A stretch of DNA of 64,000 nt from Aureispira sp963837355 (lineage in GTDB: Bacteria > Bacteroidota > Bacteroidia > Chitinophagales > Saprospiraceae). Position 1 is the stretch's first letter; the number at the start of each line of letters is the position of its first letter. Of this stretch, positions 1-10,024 are shown in pieces. The notes beneath the pieces were generated by a model, which saw only the letters and a program-made list of their open reading frames with translations, ran no database searches and was not told where the DNA came from. The stretch spans positions 558,001-622,000 of the forward strand of contig CAWIMY010000007.1 in the NCBI GenBank assembly GCA_963837355.1. Direction: 5' to 3'. A program made the translations under genes and the position numbers.

Positions 1-196
1 CAGAAACCGACCAACAGCCATATCCGTGTAACTATAAAAGTCATGTGCTATATTTTTTTTAGTGAAACAGGTAAGGAGCTAGGGCATAATTTACTAAACT
101 ATTTTCATATTTGAATAACTTAGAAAAAACAGTGCCAGCTTAAAGGAAGGATTCTAGGGGGAAAGACCTTGTTAGTTTCCTATTTCGAGCACTTGC

Positions 197-1330
197 TTAT
201 ACCTCAGGGGCGTGGAGTTCCATCAAGCGTTTTTTGAGCGTATAAACGGCCTTGGTCGCATAAATATTAGAGGCATTGACAAAAATAATAAGGGCCAGAT
301 CTTTTTCTTTGAGAATGCTCGTGTGCGCATAAAAGGTGCCTGCACTGCCATCGTGGGTACTGATGTGAACCCCATTTTTGACCAAGCGTGTCCAGCCCAT
401 CGCGTAGTTTTCACGGCCATAGTGGAGGTAATTGTAGGTCTCTGGGGTGAGTAGATTGGCTTGTCCGCGCAAGCCCTGTAGGTGTGCTCGCACAAATTTA
501 GCGTAAGCTCCAACCGATAAACTCAAATCGCCTGATGGCGCCAAAATTTCAGGCATGGGAAACATATTGCGGGCAGTAACAGGGCGCAAATTAGAATCTA
601 AGGGATGTATGGCATGGTGTCCATGCGGCTGCTCAGGGCTGGCATCGGTGGGCCAACCAAAAATGCCTTGGATGCCTAATGGCTCTAGAATGTCGGCCTT
701 TATCGCTAATTCCCAGTTGTTCTCGCTCACTTTTTCGAGCATGGCTGTGGCGATGGAGTAGCCTGCATTGGAGTAGGTATAGCCATCTTGACTGCCAATT
801 TTAGCGGGGTTCTGACGCAGGAGCCACTTGGCGAACGAGCGGCGTTGTTCGGTGGCATTGCCAGGAAAGCGGGGGATGCGTGAAATGTCTTCCGCTCCTG
901 TAAAGGGTTTGATGTAAGCGCGGTGGCAGAGCAAATCCGAAAGGGTGATGTTGTGGTAGGTTTTGAGCGCGTCGTCTTTCCAGTGCGGAAACACGTCCAA
1001 GACCTTAGTTTCCCAAGTAATCAACTTTGCTTCAACTAAGGCTCCTGCCCAATGGGCGGTAAAGGCTTTGGTCGTTGAGCCCAAATGAAAACGGTCGTCC
1101 AACTCCACGGCACTGCTGCTGCCCAAACGGCGAATGCCCGATACGGCTACTTCTACCTCTTGGCTACGGACGATTGCTGCCGCCATAGCGGGCATGTTGT
1201 ATTGTACCCGTACTTTATCCAAGAGCTGTTGCAAATCGTCTAACTCCTCAATGGGGCGGTTAGCCGTGTTTTTGCTGCCTTGGCAAGCGTATAAAAGAAA
1301 CAACAAGAAACAGAACAAGATAGCGCGCAT
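197..1330 (-). CDS. Serine hydrolase lipoprotein, beta-lactamase/class C fold
   Basis: This 377-residue protein belongs to the serine beta-lactamase-like family (class C beta-lactamases, DD-peptidases, esterases). The three active-site motifs are visible: S85-T-T-K88, Y186-S-N188 and an H-D-G motif at 326-328 that replaces the usual K-T-G. The N-terminus is a lipoprotein signal, with a hydrophobic stretch ending L-L-Y-A-C and the acylated cysteine at residue 16, so the enzyme is probably anchored facing the periplasm. The HDG variant is common in esterase- and peptidase-like members, so beta-lactam resistance should not be assumed. The start codon is ATG. No operon partner is evident; the next gene upstream points the same way but lies about 95 bp away. 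Confidence 0.85.
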   Translation of the reverse strand: MRAILFCFLLFLLYACQGSKNTANRPIEELDDLQQLLDKVRVQYNMPAMAAAIVRSQEVEVAVSGIRRLGSSSAVELDDRFHLGSTTKAFTAHWAGALVEAKLITWETKVLDVFPHWKDDALKTYHNITLSDLLCHRAYIKPFTGAEDISRIPRFPGNATEQRRSFAKWLLRQNPAKIGSQDGYTYSNAGYSIATAMLEKVSENNWELAIKADILEPLGIQGIFGWPTDASPEQPHGHHAIHPLDSNLRPVTARNMFPMPEILAPSGDLSLSVGAYAKFVRAHLQGLRGQANLLTPETYNYLHYGRENYAMGWTRLVKNGVHISTHDGSAGTFYAHTSILKEKDLALIIFVNASNIYATKAVYTLKKRLMELHAPEV

Positions 1331-1424
1331 CGTGGAGGGGGTTTGTGGTCAATAAGAGTAGTCAAGAATTAGTATTAAAACTACTACAAGGTACAAAATC
1401 CCTCCACAAGCTAGCGCGCTTTGT

Positions 1425-2854
1425 TTACTGTTTTACCATTTTTCCAGTCAACAAAATACCATCGGTCAGTTGCAAGGTGTAAAAATAAATTCCCGAAGCC
1501 AATTGTTGGTTTTGATAAGTATATGTGGAGCCTGTAAATTGCTGTTGCCCCACCTGTTGCCCCAAGGCATCAAAAATCGTCAGTTGCACCTCTTCTAGGG
1601 GTCGTTTGTGTCAATTTCAAATAAGCAAGTCTGCTGAAACGGATTTGGAGACAACGCCACGCTGGCCGTAGGCTGATTGGGTAATTGGCGGATCGGCGTA
1701 AAACAACCCGTAGTAAATAGAGTAGCACAAGTAAGTGTACTGTTATCCCGCACATAAATCTCCACACTAATATCTCTATCCAAGCGCATGGGATAGTTGG
1801 CTTGTCCTCTAAAGGTTACGAGATAAGGCGCACAGCGCGCATCGGCTGCGGTTGGTGTCCACTGATACGTCAAACTATCCTGATTAGGACTCAAGGCGTT
1901 GTTGGCAACAGTAGCTGTTCCCGAACTAATCGTTTCGCTATAGATCTCTAAATCGACGTTGGCGTTATTATCCGAAAAGGAAAGTCCTAGTAATAGTGGG
2001 GTATTGGGGGCGATGGTATAAGAATAGTTGCCCACACTGTCTACACTCCAAGTACTCGTGCCCGTCCATTGTGGACTCGCTGCCGCAGCCGCGACTACAA
2101 GTTGATAATCCATAATAGTAGTCCCTACTAAAACACAATTTCTATATTCGCGCACCCGAATCGCTAGGCTGTATTCTCCCGCTATTTGTGGGGCATCCCA
2201 ACTAAATAGCCCATTAAGCGCATTCAAGTTAGTGGTATTGTTGGTGCTAGGACCAATGTCAGTAAGCTCTTGATAGTTGGGCACGGCAAGACCTGCGGCT
2301 TGCTTTGGCGTCACTAGATCGTACAATAAAATATCTCCATCAGGATCATAAGCGGTTAGATTATAACTAAATGTTTGCCCTATTTCTGCGTGTGTAATTG
2401 GTGGGGCGAGGTAGCGCACTGAATTATTTTCGGCACTCGAAACAATCAATTGCGCCTCCAAGTAAAAAGGAATTCCAACACTATTACCGCCATTGATATT
2501 TAGAATGCCATCATTTCTGTTGGGATCTTGCATGAACACCGTGTAGGTGCCTGCATTGCTGTAGGTATGGGTGCCCGTGTAAATATTTTGCTGGACATCA
2601 GGGGCGACCAAACTAAAACTAGTACGGAGCAGCACTTCAGGAGTACTATTGTCTCCCCAGTTGATCGTTAGCTCTGCTCGGTCGGCTTGATTGCTTGGAG
2701 GGCTCACTTTGGTATAAGTAATGATCGTTGCCTCGTAGGTATTGCCACTTATGTGGGTATACTGAATCGTTCCGCCCCTGTTGTGGGTGGCTAGTAAGGA
2801 ATGAGCAACGAAGCAAAATAATAAGGTAAGTAAAAGAGATAAAAAGCGTGTCAT
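1425..2854 (-). CDS. T9SS-exported PKD-like surface protein (frameshifted)
   Basis: The protein has an N-terminal signal peptide (residues 1-22, ending ...LLA). Its beta-sandwich region resembles PKD-like modules of Bacteroidota secreted proteins (T-H-N-R-G-G near the mature N-terminus, W-G-D-N-S, D-P-D-G-D). Near the C-terminus it has the T9SS type-A opening L-S-P-N-P-F. The continuous frame stops at 1595, but the other frame carries on directly with L-T-I-F-D-A-L-G-Q and ends ...L-T-G-K-M-V-K-Q at a stop at 1425-1427, which is the rest of a normal sorting domain. One missing C in the C-run near 1598-1602 would restore about 476 residues. I therefore annotate the full span. The role is probably as a cell-surface or secreted structural protein; no enzymatic motif is seen. 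Confidence 0.75.
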
Positions 2855-3120
2855 AATAAAATTTGGGGTGTAAAATATGATAAAAGAAGACTAAATACGG
2901 GGAACGAATAGAGTACTTGCTTTTGTACTCTAAAGAACGTGTGGTAAGAAAGAAAGGTGAGTGAACCTCTACTTTTATTATTCTAACCAAGATTCAATTA
3001 TCCCCCAGCAGATTGCCGTTTCTAACTAAAAAAGGATACTTTTACGGGCATTGGTTTGTAAACTAATAGGGGCGATCTATTGACGTAGCCTAACTTTTTC
3101 AACGCATTGCAACACACATC

Positions 3121-4717
3121 ATGGCGAAGTATATTTTTGTAACAGGGGGCGTTAGTTCTTCTCTTGGGAAAGGAATTATTGCGGCCTCCACGGCCAAATT
3201 ACTACAAGCGCGGGGCTTCTCCGTTACCATCCAAAAATTTGATCCTTATATCAACGTTGACCCAGGTACACTCAATCCTTACGAGCATGGTGAATGTTAT
3301 GTAACCGATGATGGTGCGGAAACAGATTTGGACTTAGGCCACTACGAGCGTTTTTTGAACATTTCTACTTCGCAAGCCAACAATGTCACCACAGGCCGCA
3401 TTTATCAAACGGTTATTAACCGCGAGCGCGAAGGTGCTTATTTGGGTAAGACGGTGCAAATTATTCCCCATATTACCGATGAAATCAAGCGCCGCATGCA
3501 GCTGATTTCCAACACAGGCGATTACGATATTGTCATTACAGAAATTGGTGGGACGGTTGGTGATATTGAATCCTTGCCGTATGTCGAGGCAATTCGTCAA
3601 TTGCGCTGGGAATTGGGTAATGACAATTGTTTGTGCATTCACCTTACCTTGGTACCATTTTTAAGTGCTGCAGGTGAGCTCAAAACCAAACCTACGCAAC
3701 ATTCTGTCAAAGAATTGCTCAGCGCAGGGGTACAGCCCGATATTTTGGTCTGCCGTACGGAACATCCTTTGAGTGCGAACATTCGCCGCAAGCTGTCGCT
3801 CTTTTGCAACCTTGGCCCTCACGCCGTCATCGAAGCCCGCGACGCCGAAAGCATTTACGATGTGCCGATTCTCATGCTCAAAGAGAAAGTTGGACATCAC
3901 GGTTATTTCTAAACTTCGTTTGGTAGACCGCCGCGAACCTGATTTGACCAAATGGAAAAACTTTTTGGGACACCTCAAAAATCCCGTTCATGAGATTCGG
4001 GTAGGCCTTATCGGCAAATACATAGAACTACAAGATGCCTACAAGTCCATCTTAGAATCCTTTGTTCATGCAGGGGTAGCCAATGAATGCCGCGTACAAG
4101 TGGTCTCTATCAGTTCGGACAACATCACCAAAGAAAACGTCGCGGGGAAGCTCGAAGAGTTGCATGGTATTTTGGTTGCGCCAGGGTTTGGCGAGCGCGG
4201 CATCGAAGGTAAAATCGAAGCGATTCGCTATGCGCGCGAAAATAACTTACCCTTTTTTGGAATTTGTTTGGGAATGCAATGTGCCGTGGTCGAATTTGCC
4301 CGCAATGTACTCGGCCTCAAAGATGCGTCTTCAACGGAGATGAACGAGGGGACGAAACACCCCGTTATCAACCTCATGGCCGAACAAAAAGAAGTGAACC
4401 AAAAAGGGGGAACCATGCGCCTTGGCGCTTATCCTTGCGACTTGGTCAGTGGGTCTAAAGTAGAGCGTATTTACGGCAAAGGCCACATTCAAGAGCGCCA
4501 CCGCCACCGCTACGAATTCAACAACGATTACTTGGACAAATTTAAAGAAGCGGGGCTAATTCCGACAGGCATTAATCCCAAAAGCAATTTGGTAGAAGTG
4601 GTAGAAATTCCCGACCACGAGTGGTTTGTAGGCGTGCAATTTCATCCCGAATACAAAAGTACCGTAGAAAATCCACACCCTTTATTTGTCGACTTTGTCA
4701 AACATTGTGTGCAATAG
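3121..4717 (+). CDS. pyrG: CTP synthase (one-base frameshift near 3887)
   Basis: CTP synthase aminates UTP to CTP with glutamine-derived ammonia. The amidoligase domain starts with K-Y-I-F-V-T-G-G-V-S-S-S-L-G-K-G, the canonical N-terminus. The C-terminal class I glutamine amidotransferase domain carries G-I-C-L-G-M-Q, with the nucleophilic cysteine codon at 4265-4267, and F-H-P-E-Y near the end. The reading frame breaks in the linker: the first frame runs into G-H-H-G-Y-F-stop at 3912, while the next frame supplies K-L-D-I-T-V-I-S-K-L-R-L, the expected continuation. Removing one base in the A-run at about 3885-3889 gives a full 531-residue enzyme. Because pyrG is normally essential, a sequence error is more likely than a pseudogene. 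Confidence 0.93.
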
Positions 4718-4732
4718 AGGACGTTAAGTAGG

Positions 4733-4776
4733 GCGTATAGGTGGGGGACGAGGACTATTGAACTCCACCTATACGC
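4733..4776. terminator. Inverted repeat after pyrG
   Basis: Perfect 12-bp arms lie at 4733-4744 and 4765-4776, just after the pyrG stop and before the convergent epimerase gene. There is no clear T-tract, so it may act as a bidirectional transcription stop, which is inference. Confidence 0.5.
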
Positions 4777-4832
4777 AATGCCCTTTCTAAAACTTATACT
4801 ATGTCTTGGAAACTTGCGTTACCTGTTTACTT

Positions 4833-5774
4833 CTATTTAGAGTAATCTCTCTGTTCCTCCAACCAAGCCCAAGTCGCCCGAATGCCCGTCTCCAACTCTG
4901 TCGATGGCGACCAGTCCAATAGCTCCTGCGCGCGCGCAATCGACAAAATATTTACAGGCACATCAAAGGCGCGTCCTGCTAAATACTGCACAGGCATGCG
5001 TTGCCCGCTTACCGCTTGGCAAGCCTCTAAAATCTCATTCAAGGAGTACCCTTGCCCCGAACCTACATTGAACAGCTTCGTATCGCCCTGATAGGTCAAA
5101 CTTTGGAGCAGCAATTGCGCGACATCAGCCACGTAAACATAATCGCGTACTACGCTGCCATCGCCCCAGATTTCAATGGCTTCGCCTTGTTGTATTTTTT
5201 GCAACCAAATGCCAATTACCCCTTGGTTTTTGGTCAAATTCTGGCGCGGCCCATAGGCATTAGCAATCCGAAAGATGTTATAATCCAGTCCCTTATTTTT
5301 ATAATAAAAATGCAAATAGCGCTCAAACGCCAACTTGGAAGTGCCGTAGGCAGAGATAGGATGCAAGGGATGGACTTCGTCCACAGGGACATATTCGGGG
5401 ACCCCGTACAACGCGCCCCCTGTAGAAATAAAAAACACCTTTTTGACCTTGGCCGCTACGGCGGCTTCTAATAAATGCAGGCCGCCAATTAAATTGCTCT
5501 GCGCGTCGTAAATAGGGTTTTCCGTGGCCGTTTTAGGAACCGTTGTCCATGCGACATGAATGAGGTAATCTACCCCCTCCAAATATTGGCGCATCAATTG
5601 GGCATTGCCAAAGTTCCCACGCAGCAGCTCCAAGCGGTCTTGAAAAGGCTGAATATTGGGGTGAACACTCGAACTAGAGGTCAGCACCCGCAATTGGTGG
5701 TTGGCTTGTAGCAACGCTTCCACGATGTGGGAACCAATAAAACCTGTTCCGCCTGTAAGGAGAATGTGCGCCAT
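4833..5774 (-). CDS. NAD-dependent epimerase/dehydratase (extended SDR)
   Basis: This 313-residue extended short-chain dehydrogenase/reductase has the N-terminal nucleotide-binding loop G-G-T-G-F-I-G (8-14) and the catalytic Y143-x-x-x-K147 in S-A-Y-G-T-S-K. The length and motifs fit the UDP-glucose 4-epimerase/dehydratase group acting on nucleotide sugars in the cytoplasm. The exact substrate cannot be read from the sequence. It is the last gene of a leftward block of sugar-modifying and glycosyltransferase genes, 20 bp after the preceding glycosyltransferase, so it probably supplies an activated sugar for a surface polysaccharide. Confidence 0.85.
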   Translation of the reverse strand: MAHILLTGGTGFIGSHIVEALLQANHQLRVLTSSSSVHPNIQPFQDRLELLRGNFGNAQLMRQYLEGVDYLIHVAWTTVPKTATENPIYDAQSNLIGGLHLLEAAVAAKVKKVFFISTGGALYGVPEYVPVDEVHPLHPISAYGTSKLAFERYLHFYYKNKGLDYNIFRIANAYGPRQNLTKNQGVIGIWLQKIQQGEAIEIWGDGSVVRDYVYVADVAQLLLQSLTYQGDTKLFNVGSGQGYSLNEILEACQAVSGQRMPVQYLAGRAFDVPVNILSIARAQELLDWSPSTELETGIRATWAWLEEQRDYSK

Positions 5775-5794
5775 GAGTGTAGAATAAAGGATGA

Positions 5795-7033
5795 TTAGTA
5801 AACCTCATCAAAGACCTGTAACAAGACCTCTACAGAGTTTTGGAGGCCACGGTGGCGAATAGCCGCCGCTCGGCAACGCGCTTGCAAGCGCTCACGTTCT
5901 TCTTGCATGAGCTGCTGCAAGGTACGCAAAGGTTGGCGAATATCCGCTTGCGTCAAGCTATCAAAAACAACCCCAACCGCTTCTTCCTCGGTCATATCGT
6001 CGTCATCGGCAATACCACGGTTGAGTAAAATCGGTAGCCCACAGGCCAAATAATTACCAATTTTCACAGGTGTACGGTAACGTTGTGAATCCAAAGGGGG
6101 AATGGCAACCATCCCCATATCACATGCCGAAATATAGCTCTCAATTTGCTCATAAGGAATTCTATTTAAGACGACAAAGTCACTACGTTGTAAACCCGCT
6201 GCCAAATAAGCTTGCTCTACTTCCTCGGAAGGGGTAGGCGAAATAGTGAAGAAAAATAAGCGCGGTTCTTCTTCCAATAAGCGCTTACAAAATTGGGCAA
6301 CCAACTCTGCGGAGTAATAAATACCACCAAATTTACCCAAATATAAGACCGCATAGCGATCCTGTGGGACACCGTTTTCTAGGCGAATTCGTTGCCGTTC
6401 CACTTCCGAAAAGCTAAACTTTTGCGTATCTACAGAAATGGGCACTCGAAAAATTCGCGCTTTGGATTGCCAGTCGCGGAGTAATTGTACCGTGTGTTTG
6501 GTCGGAGCCGTGACGTAGTCTGCTTTGGTGGCTTGCCAAATTTCTACCTGATGCAAAATTTTATATTTCAAGGACTTATCAGACCAAATACCAAACTCCT
6601 TCATGTACAAACTATGCGGCTCAAAGCAAAAAACTAATAGTTGTAGGCGCAGCATCCGACTAATCAAAAAGGCATACCCCCCTGCAATTGCCAAAAAACC
6701 GACGATTAATTGCACGTTTTCGCGGCGCTTGATGCTCCACAGTTTGAAAAAGAGGCTAGTAAAGTTCCAAAGTTTTTTGAAGAGGATGAAGTGGCCGCCG
6801 CGATAGGGCAGGGGATGCCAGTAAATATTTTGCTGGGCAAGTTGTTGTTGTAATTCTCTTTGCTGAGCCTTAGGCAAGGCATAGGCTTGCTGCTCTTCCG
6901 TCACTAAATGATAACGAAAGGCCTGTGGTGATTGACGTTGGTGTTCCAATAAATATTGATACATTAAACCGTTGAATAATGGATCATGGAAACTGTGTGA
7001 GGCACAGACGATAACAGAAGGCAAAGTAGCCAT
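5795..7033 (-). CDS. Glycosyltransferase, GT4-like
   Basis: This 412-residue protein has a GT-B layout. The C-terminal half contains P-V-K-I-G-N-Y-L-A-C-G-L-P-I, which corresponds to the donor-binding E/K-x7-E-like region of GT4-type enzymes; the N-terminal half is variable, as expected for an acceptor domain. A hydrophobic segment near residues 100-130 (V-G-F-L-A-I-A-G-G-Y-A-F-L) may bring it to the membrane surface. It lies in a tightly packed glycosyltransferase block (23 bp and 20 bp gaps to its neighbours), so a role in adding a sugar to a lipid-linked polysaccharide repeat is likely. Donor and acceptor are unknown. Confidence 0.75.
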   Translation of the reverse strand: MATLPSVIVCASHSFHDPLFNGLMYQYLLEHQRQSPQAFRYHLVTEEQQAYALPKAQQRELQQQLAQQNIYWHPLPYRGGHFILFKKLWNFTSLFFKLWSIKRRENVQLIVGFLAIAGGYAFLISRMLRLQLLVFCFEPHSLYMKEFGIWSDKSLKYKILHQVEIWQATKADYVTAPTKHTVQLLRDWQSKARIFRVPISVDTQKFSFSEVERQRIRLENGVPQDRYAVLYLGKFGGIYYSAELVAQFCKRLLEEEPRLFFFTISPTPSEEVEQAYLAAGLQRSDFVVLNRIPYEQIESYISACDMGMVAIPPLDSQRYRTPVKIGNYLACGLPILLNRGIADDDDMTEEEAVGVVFDSLTQADIRQPLRTLQQLMQEERERLQARCRAAAIRHRGLQNSVEVLLQVFDEVY

Positions 7034-7056
7034 AAGGAGAATTAGAAATCAAAAAT

Positions 7057-7962
7057 TTAAGAGAATAATTTGCCACGCAAGCGCCCCCAAGCGGCAGCGG
7101 GATTCGTACGGGTAGCTTTGAGCAAATAACGCAACCCTTTGGTCTTGTTTTTTCCATCGCCCCACCAACTCGCGCCTACAATCCAATACATATTGGCAAA
7201 GCACTGGTTTCTAAAGGCTTTGGTTTTGAATAAGTTATTTTCCTCCGCACGTTGGTAAGCCAACAGCGCATCGCGCTCCATCACTTCGATGTTGCTGTGC
7301 ATATTGTTGGCGTGTATGCGGTAATGCCACGTCACCTCAGGCACGCGCCCAATCTTGTAGGCATTGGCTACGCGAAAGAAAAATTCTTGGTCGGCAGCAT
7401 TAGATAGTTTCGGATCAAATCCACCCACTTTTTCCACCACCTCGCGCTTAACCAAAATACTACTTGGCGTAGGCACACAAGTACCTGTCCAAGCTAATAA
7501 GTCATCTAAAATATAGCCCGCCTTACCACATTTAATTTCGCCTGTTAAGTTAGAGGCACTATCAATAACCGCCAAGTCCGAATGTACCAAACCCAAGTCA
7601 GGATCTTGGTGAAACAAGGCAATTTTCTTTTCTAAATTTTGGGGCAACCACACGTCATCGGCATCCAAAAATGCGATTAGTTCTCCTTTGCTTTGGCTAA
7701 ATCCGTTATTGCGTGCGACAGACACCCCACTGTTTTGTTGCTGCACATATTGTACCCGTTTGTCGGCCTCCACGTACGGCCAAATCAAGTCGTCTTGATG
7801 ATCGGGGGAGCCATCATCTACAATGAGGAGTTCCCAATGCTGGTAAGTTTGTTGCAATACACTGTTGATGGTTTCTTCAATGTACGCCGCTGCTTTGTAA
7901 GCAGGGATGATAATAGAGACTAAAGGATTAGCGTTGTTCAAGTTCTTGTAGTATTTGGCCAA
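7057..7962 (-). CDS. Glycosyltransferase family 2
   Basis: This GT-A fold protein of about 301 residues opens with L-V-S-I-I-I-P-A-Y-K and has V-D-D-G-S and L-D-A-D-D, the nucleotide-sugar and metal-binding acidic motifs of GT2 enzymes. No ATG is available at the N-terminus: the start is a TTG at 7960-7962 or another TTG slightly downstream. It overlaps the end of the upstream glycosyltransferase by up to 35 bp, which suggests translational coupling within the polysaccharide operon. The donor sugar cannot be told from sequence. Confidence 0.85.
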   Translation of the reverse strand: MAKYYKNLNNANPLVSIIIPAYKAAAYIEETINSVLQQTYQHWELLIVDDGSPDHQDDLIWPYVEADKRVQYVQQQNSGVSVARNNGFSQSKGELIAFLDADDVWLPQNLEKKIALFHQDPDLGLVHSDLAVIDSASNLTGEIKCGKAGYILDDLLAWTGTCVPTPSSILVKREVVEKVGGFDPKLSNAADQEFFFRVANAYKIGRVPEVTWHYRIHANNMHSNIEVMERDALLAYQRAEENNLFKTKAFRNQCFANMYWIVGASWWGDGKNKTKGLRYLLKATRTNPAAAWGRLRGKLFS

Positions 7963-9046
7963 TTAGGTAGGGATAACTGACAGTATCAAAAAAAGAAGTT
8001 AAATAGGGTTGATCGACAACAACAGTACCATCTAGTGCTGCTTGAATACCTTCCAAAAAGTGTTCCTTGTGGGTACTTTTTACCAAGCCTTTGCCCAACA
8101 AATGTTCTAAATCGGTTGCAATAGAGGTGATGCTTACTTTGCCTTGTGCCAAATAGTTGAGTACTTTTAAAGGAGTGCCTTTTAGGGACTCAATATTAAA
8201 ATCATAAGGAACGATACAAACACTGGCTTGATGGACGTAGTATTTGAGTAACACGGCTTTTTGTGCGCCTTCTATAACTACATTCTCAAAGGTTTTTAGT
8301 TGTTCAAATTGCTGTTGTTTAAAAGGAATCGTCAATTTGTTAGGGCCAACCAAGACGAGCTGCTGGGTTGGAAACCGCTTGGCGATTGCTAGTAACAAGT
8401 CGATGTTATAATGATCGTTAATGGTGCCAATTTTCAAAATAGCACCTTCAAATTTCTTATAGCGCTCATTGAGGACAGGATCAATATGAAATTCATCAGC
8501 GCTAATGCCGTGTGGAATATATAAGACCTTTTTTTGATTCCACTGTTCATAGTGTGGCAGATAACGCTGCAATACGGTGACCACCAAATCGGCCTGCTGC
8601 GCCAACAAGGTGTCCGAAAAAATGTGGTCAAAAGGATCAGTAATATGATAGATGGTTTGAACAGAAGGTTTGGAAGAGGCCAAGGGTAGAAACGCAAAGC
8701 GAAAGGGATCAAATTGCCACCAAAGTACAGGGCGTTGTGAGGGGGGCAAGGCACGATAAATTTTGGTGGCATTAAGGCGGTCGTTGATTTTTAGCGCCAA
8801 GCTTTTGGCACCACGCAAGGGGAAGTGGTTGTGGTAATCTATTACCGACAAGTTTTCTTTGATGGGGCGAATACGTACCGTACGATCCAATAAATGCCCC
8901 ACAGACCAACCCGTTGGCGCATTCAAAAAATAAACGTCGTGCCCCAGTTTAGCCAGTTCGTTGGCATAGTGTTGTTTGGAAAACCAAATGTCTCCCCAAG
9001 GTTCATTGGAGGTGAGCAAGATGCGGTATAAGGTAGTTGAACTCAT
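7928..9046 (-). CDS. Glycosyltransferase, GT-B fold
   Basis: This 372-residue protein resembles single-domain-pair GT-B glycosyltransferases (GT1/GT4, TuaH-like). The N-terminal region has S-N-E-P-W-G-D and the H-Y-A-N-E-L-A-K-L-G-H segment typical of an acceptor-side Rossmann domain. The C-terminal half has L-V-G-P-N-K and T-P-L-K-V-L-N-Y-L-A-Q-G-K, the donor-binding region. It is transcribed with the neighbouring glycosyltransferases: 3 bp separate it from the upstream gene, and its 3' end overlaps the downstream GT2 gene. It is cytoplasmic, with the substrate unknown. Confidence 0.75.
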   Translation of the reverse strand: MSSTTLYRILLTSNEPWGDIWFSKQHYANELAKLGHDVYFLNAPTGWSVGHLLDRTVRIRPIKENLSVIDYHNHFPLRGAKSLALKINDRLNATKIYRALPPSQRPVLWWQFDPFRFAFLPLASSKPSVQTIYHITDPFDHIFSDTLLAQQADLVVTVLQRYLPHYEQWNQKKVLYIPHGISADEFHIDPVLNERYKKFEGAILKIGTINDHYNIDLLLAIAKRFPTQQLVLVGPNKLTIPFKQQQFEQLKTFENVVIEGAQKAVLLKYYVHQASVCIVPYDFNIESLKGTPLKVLNYLAQGKVSITSIATDLEHLLGKGLVKSTHKEHFLEGIQAALDGTVVVDQPYLTSFFDTVSYPYLIGQILQELEQR

Positions 9047-9049
9047 AAG

Positions 9050-9985
9050 CTATCCGATGAAGGCTTTTAGGCTATCTTTGAGAAAAAGCATCCTCAGAGC
9101 TGATTTATAGCCTTTTAAGGCAGGTGTTGTTTGTAAAAGGTATTGATACTCTTGGTGTATTTTTTTTAGATTTTTGGTAGAAAAACTCAAGCGGTAAGAG
9201 TGCAGGCGTGTAAAGTGAATCAACAAAGAGGTAACTTGTTCCTCCGACAACTTTTCCTTAAAGCCATAGTAACACTGATAGACTTCATCCAGTAAACCTA
9301 CTTTGTTGTAGTCCCAGTCTTTCTCATTAAAGGCATTGACACGCGTCTTGTAGCGGGGGGTATAAATGCCACGATAATGGAGCAAGGAATAAGCCGTGAA
9401 GTAAAGGAATAGGTAAGGATTTCTATATTCGGCTTGCGCCAAATACGACTCTAAAAGCCCTTCGCGGCGGCACAAAATACCCGACATTTGGTGGCCCCAA
9501 TGCGACCATGCCAGCATCGCTTCGAACCCCGCTTCTTTGACCTGTTCTGCCGCGTCTCCCCGCACATCCTTGGTTGTTCCATCCTGGAAAACGGACACAA
9601 TACCTGGAATAATACAGCCCAAATCGTCGTACTGCTGAATTTGCTCATAACAGTAGCTCAAATAGCCTTCGGCCAAAAAATCATCGTCGCCTAAAAACAG
9701 CACAAAAGGACTGCTGGCTTTTTCCAAGACGGCTACAGCATTGCGCTCCAAGCCGATGTTTTCTTCGTTGCGATAGTATTGCACGGCCATATTGGTAGGC
9801 TTTTGCGCGCAATACGCTTGCACGAGCTGTGCGGTATTGTCAGGCGAGCAATTGTCTGAAATAATAACTTGTATGCTCCCCCATAAATCCTGAGCAGCCA
9901 GCTGCTGTTCCAAGGCTTTTAAATTAGCGAGTACGTCTACCCCTCTATTATACGTTGGTATAAGAATATCTATTAGCATAAGCAA
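9050..9985 (-). CDS. Glycosyltransferase family 2
   Basis: This 311-residue GT-A protein opens with I-D-I-L-I-P-T-Y-N-R-G. It has the I-I-S-D-N-C-S-P-D nucleotide-binding loop and the L-G-D-D-D-F acidic metal-binding motif, all standard for GT2 enzymes such as rhamnosyl- and other hexosyl-transferases. Its stop lies 3 bp before the start of the next glycosyltransferase gene, so the two are likely co-translated. It is probably the third or fourth sugar-adding enzyme for the same repeat unit. There are no transmembrane segments, so it is predicted cytoplasmic. Confidence 0.83.
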   Translation of the reverse strand: MLMLIDILIPTYNRGVDVLANLKALEQQLAAQDLWGSIQVIISDNCSPDNTAQLVQAYCAQKPTNMAVQYYRNEENIGLERNAVAVLEKASSPFVLFLGDDDFLAEGYLSYCYEQIQQYDDLGCIIPGIVSVFQDGTTKDVRGDAAEQVKEAGFEAMLAWSHWGHQMSGILCRREGLLESYLAQAEYRNPYLFLYFTAYSLLHYRGIYTPRYKTRVNAFNEKDWDYNKVGLLDEVYQCYYGFKEKLSEEQVTSLLIHFTRLHSYRLSFSTKNLKKIHQEYQYLLQTTPALKGYKSALRMLFLKDSLKAFIG

Positions 9986-10024
9986 TTCTAAAAAGTCAAT
10001 AAAAGGACAGTAGGGGAGCGCTAC

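Noticed and set aside
2911..2930. Small inverted repeat between the PKD-like gene and pyrG as an operator
   Set aside because: Only six-bp arms, with no promoter motif close by, so chance occurrence is likely.
2646..2990. Minus-strand frame overlapping the start of the PKD-like gene
   Set aside because: It is an out-of-frame shadow of the T9SS protein and its leader, with no recognisable product.
3885..3912. Programmed frameshift in pyrG
   Set aside because: No slippery heptamer with a downstream structure is evident, CTP synthase is not known to be frameshift-regulated, and similar breaks occur in unrelated genes of the window.
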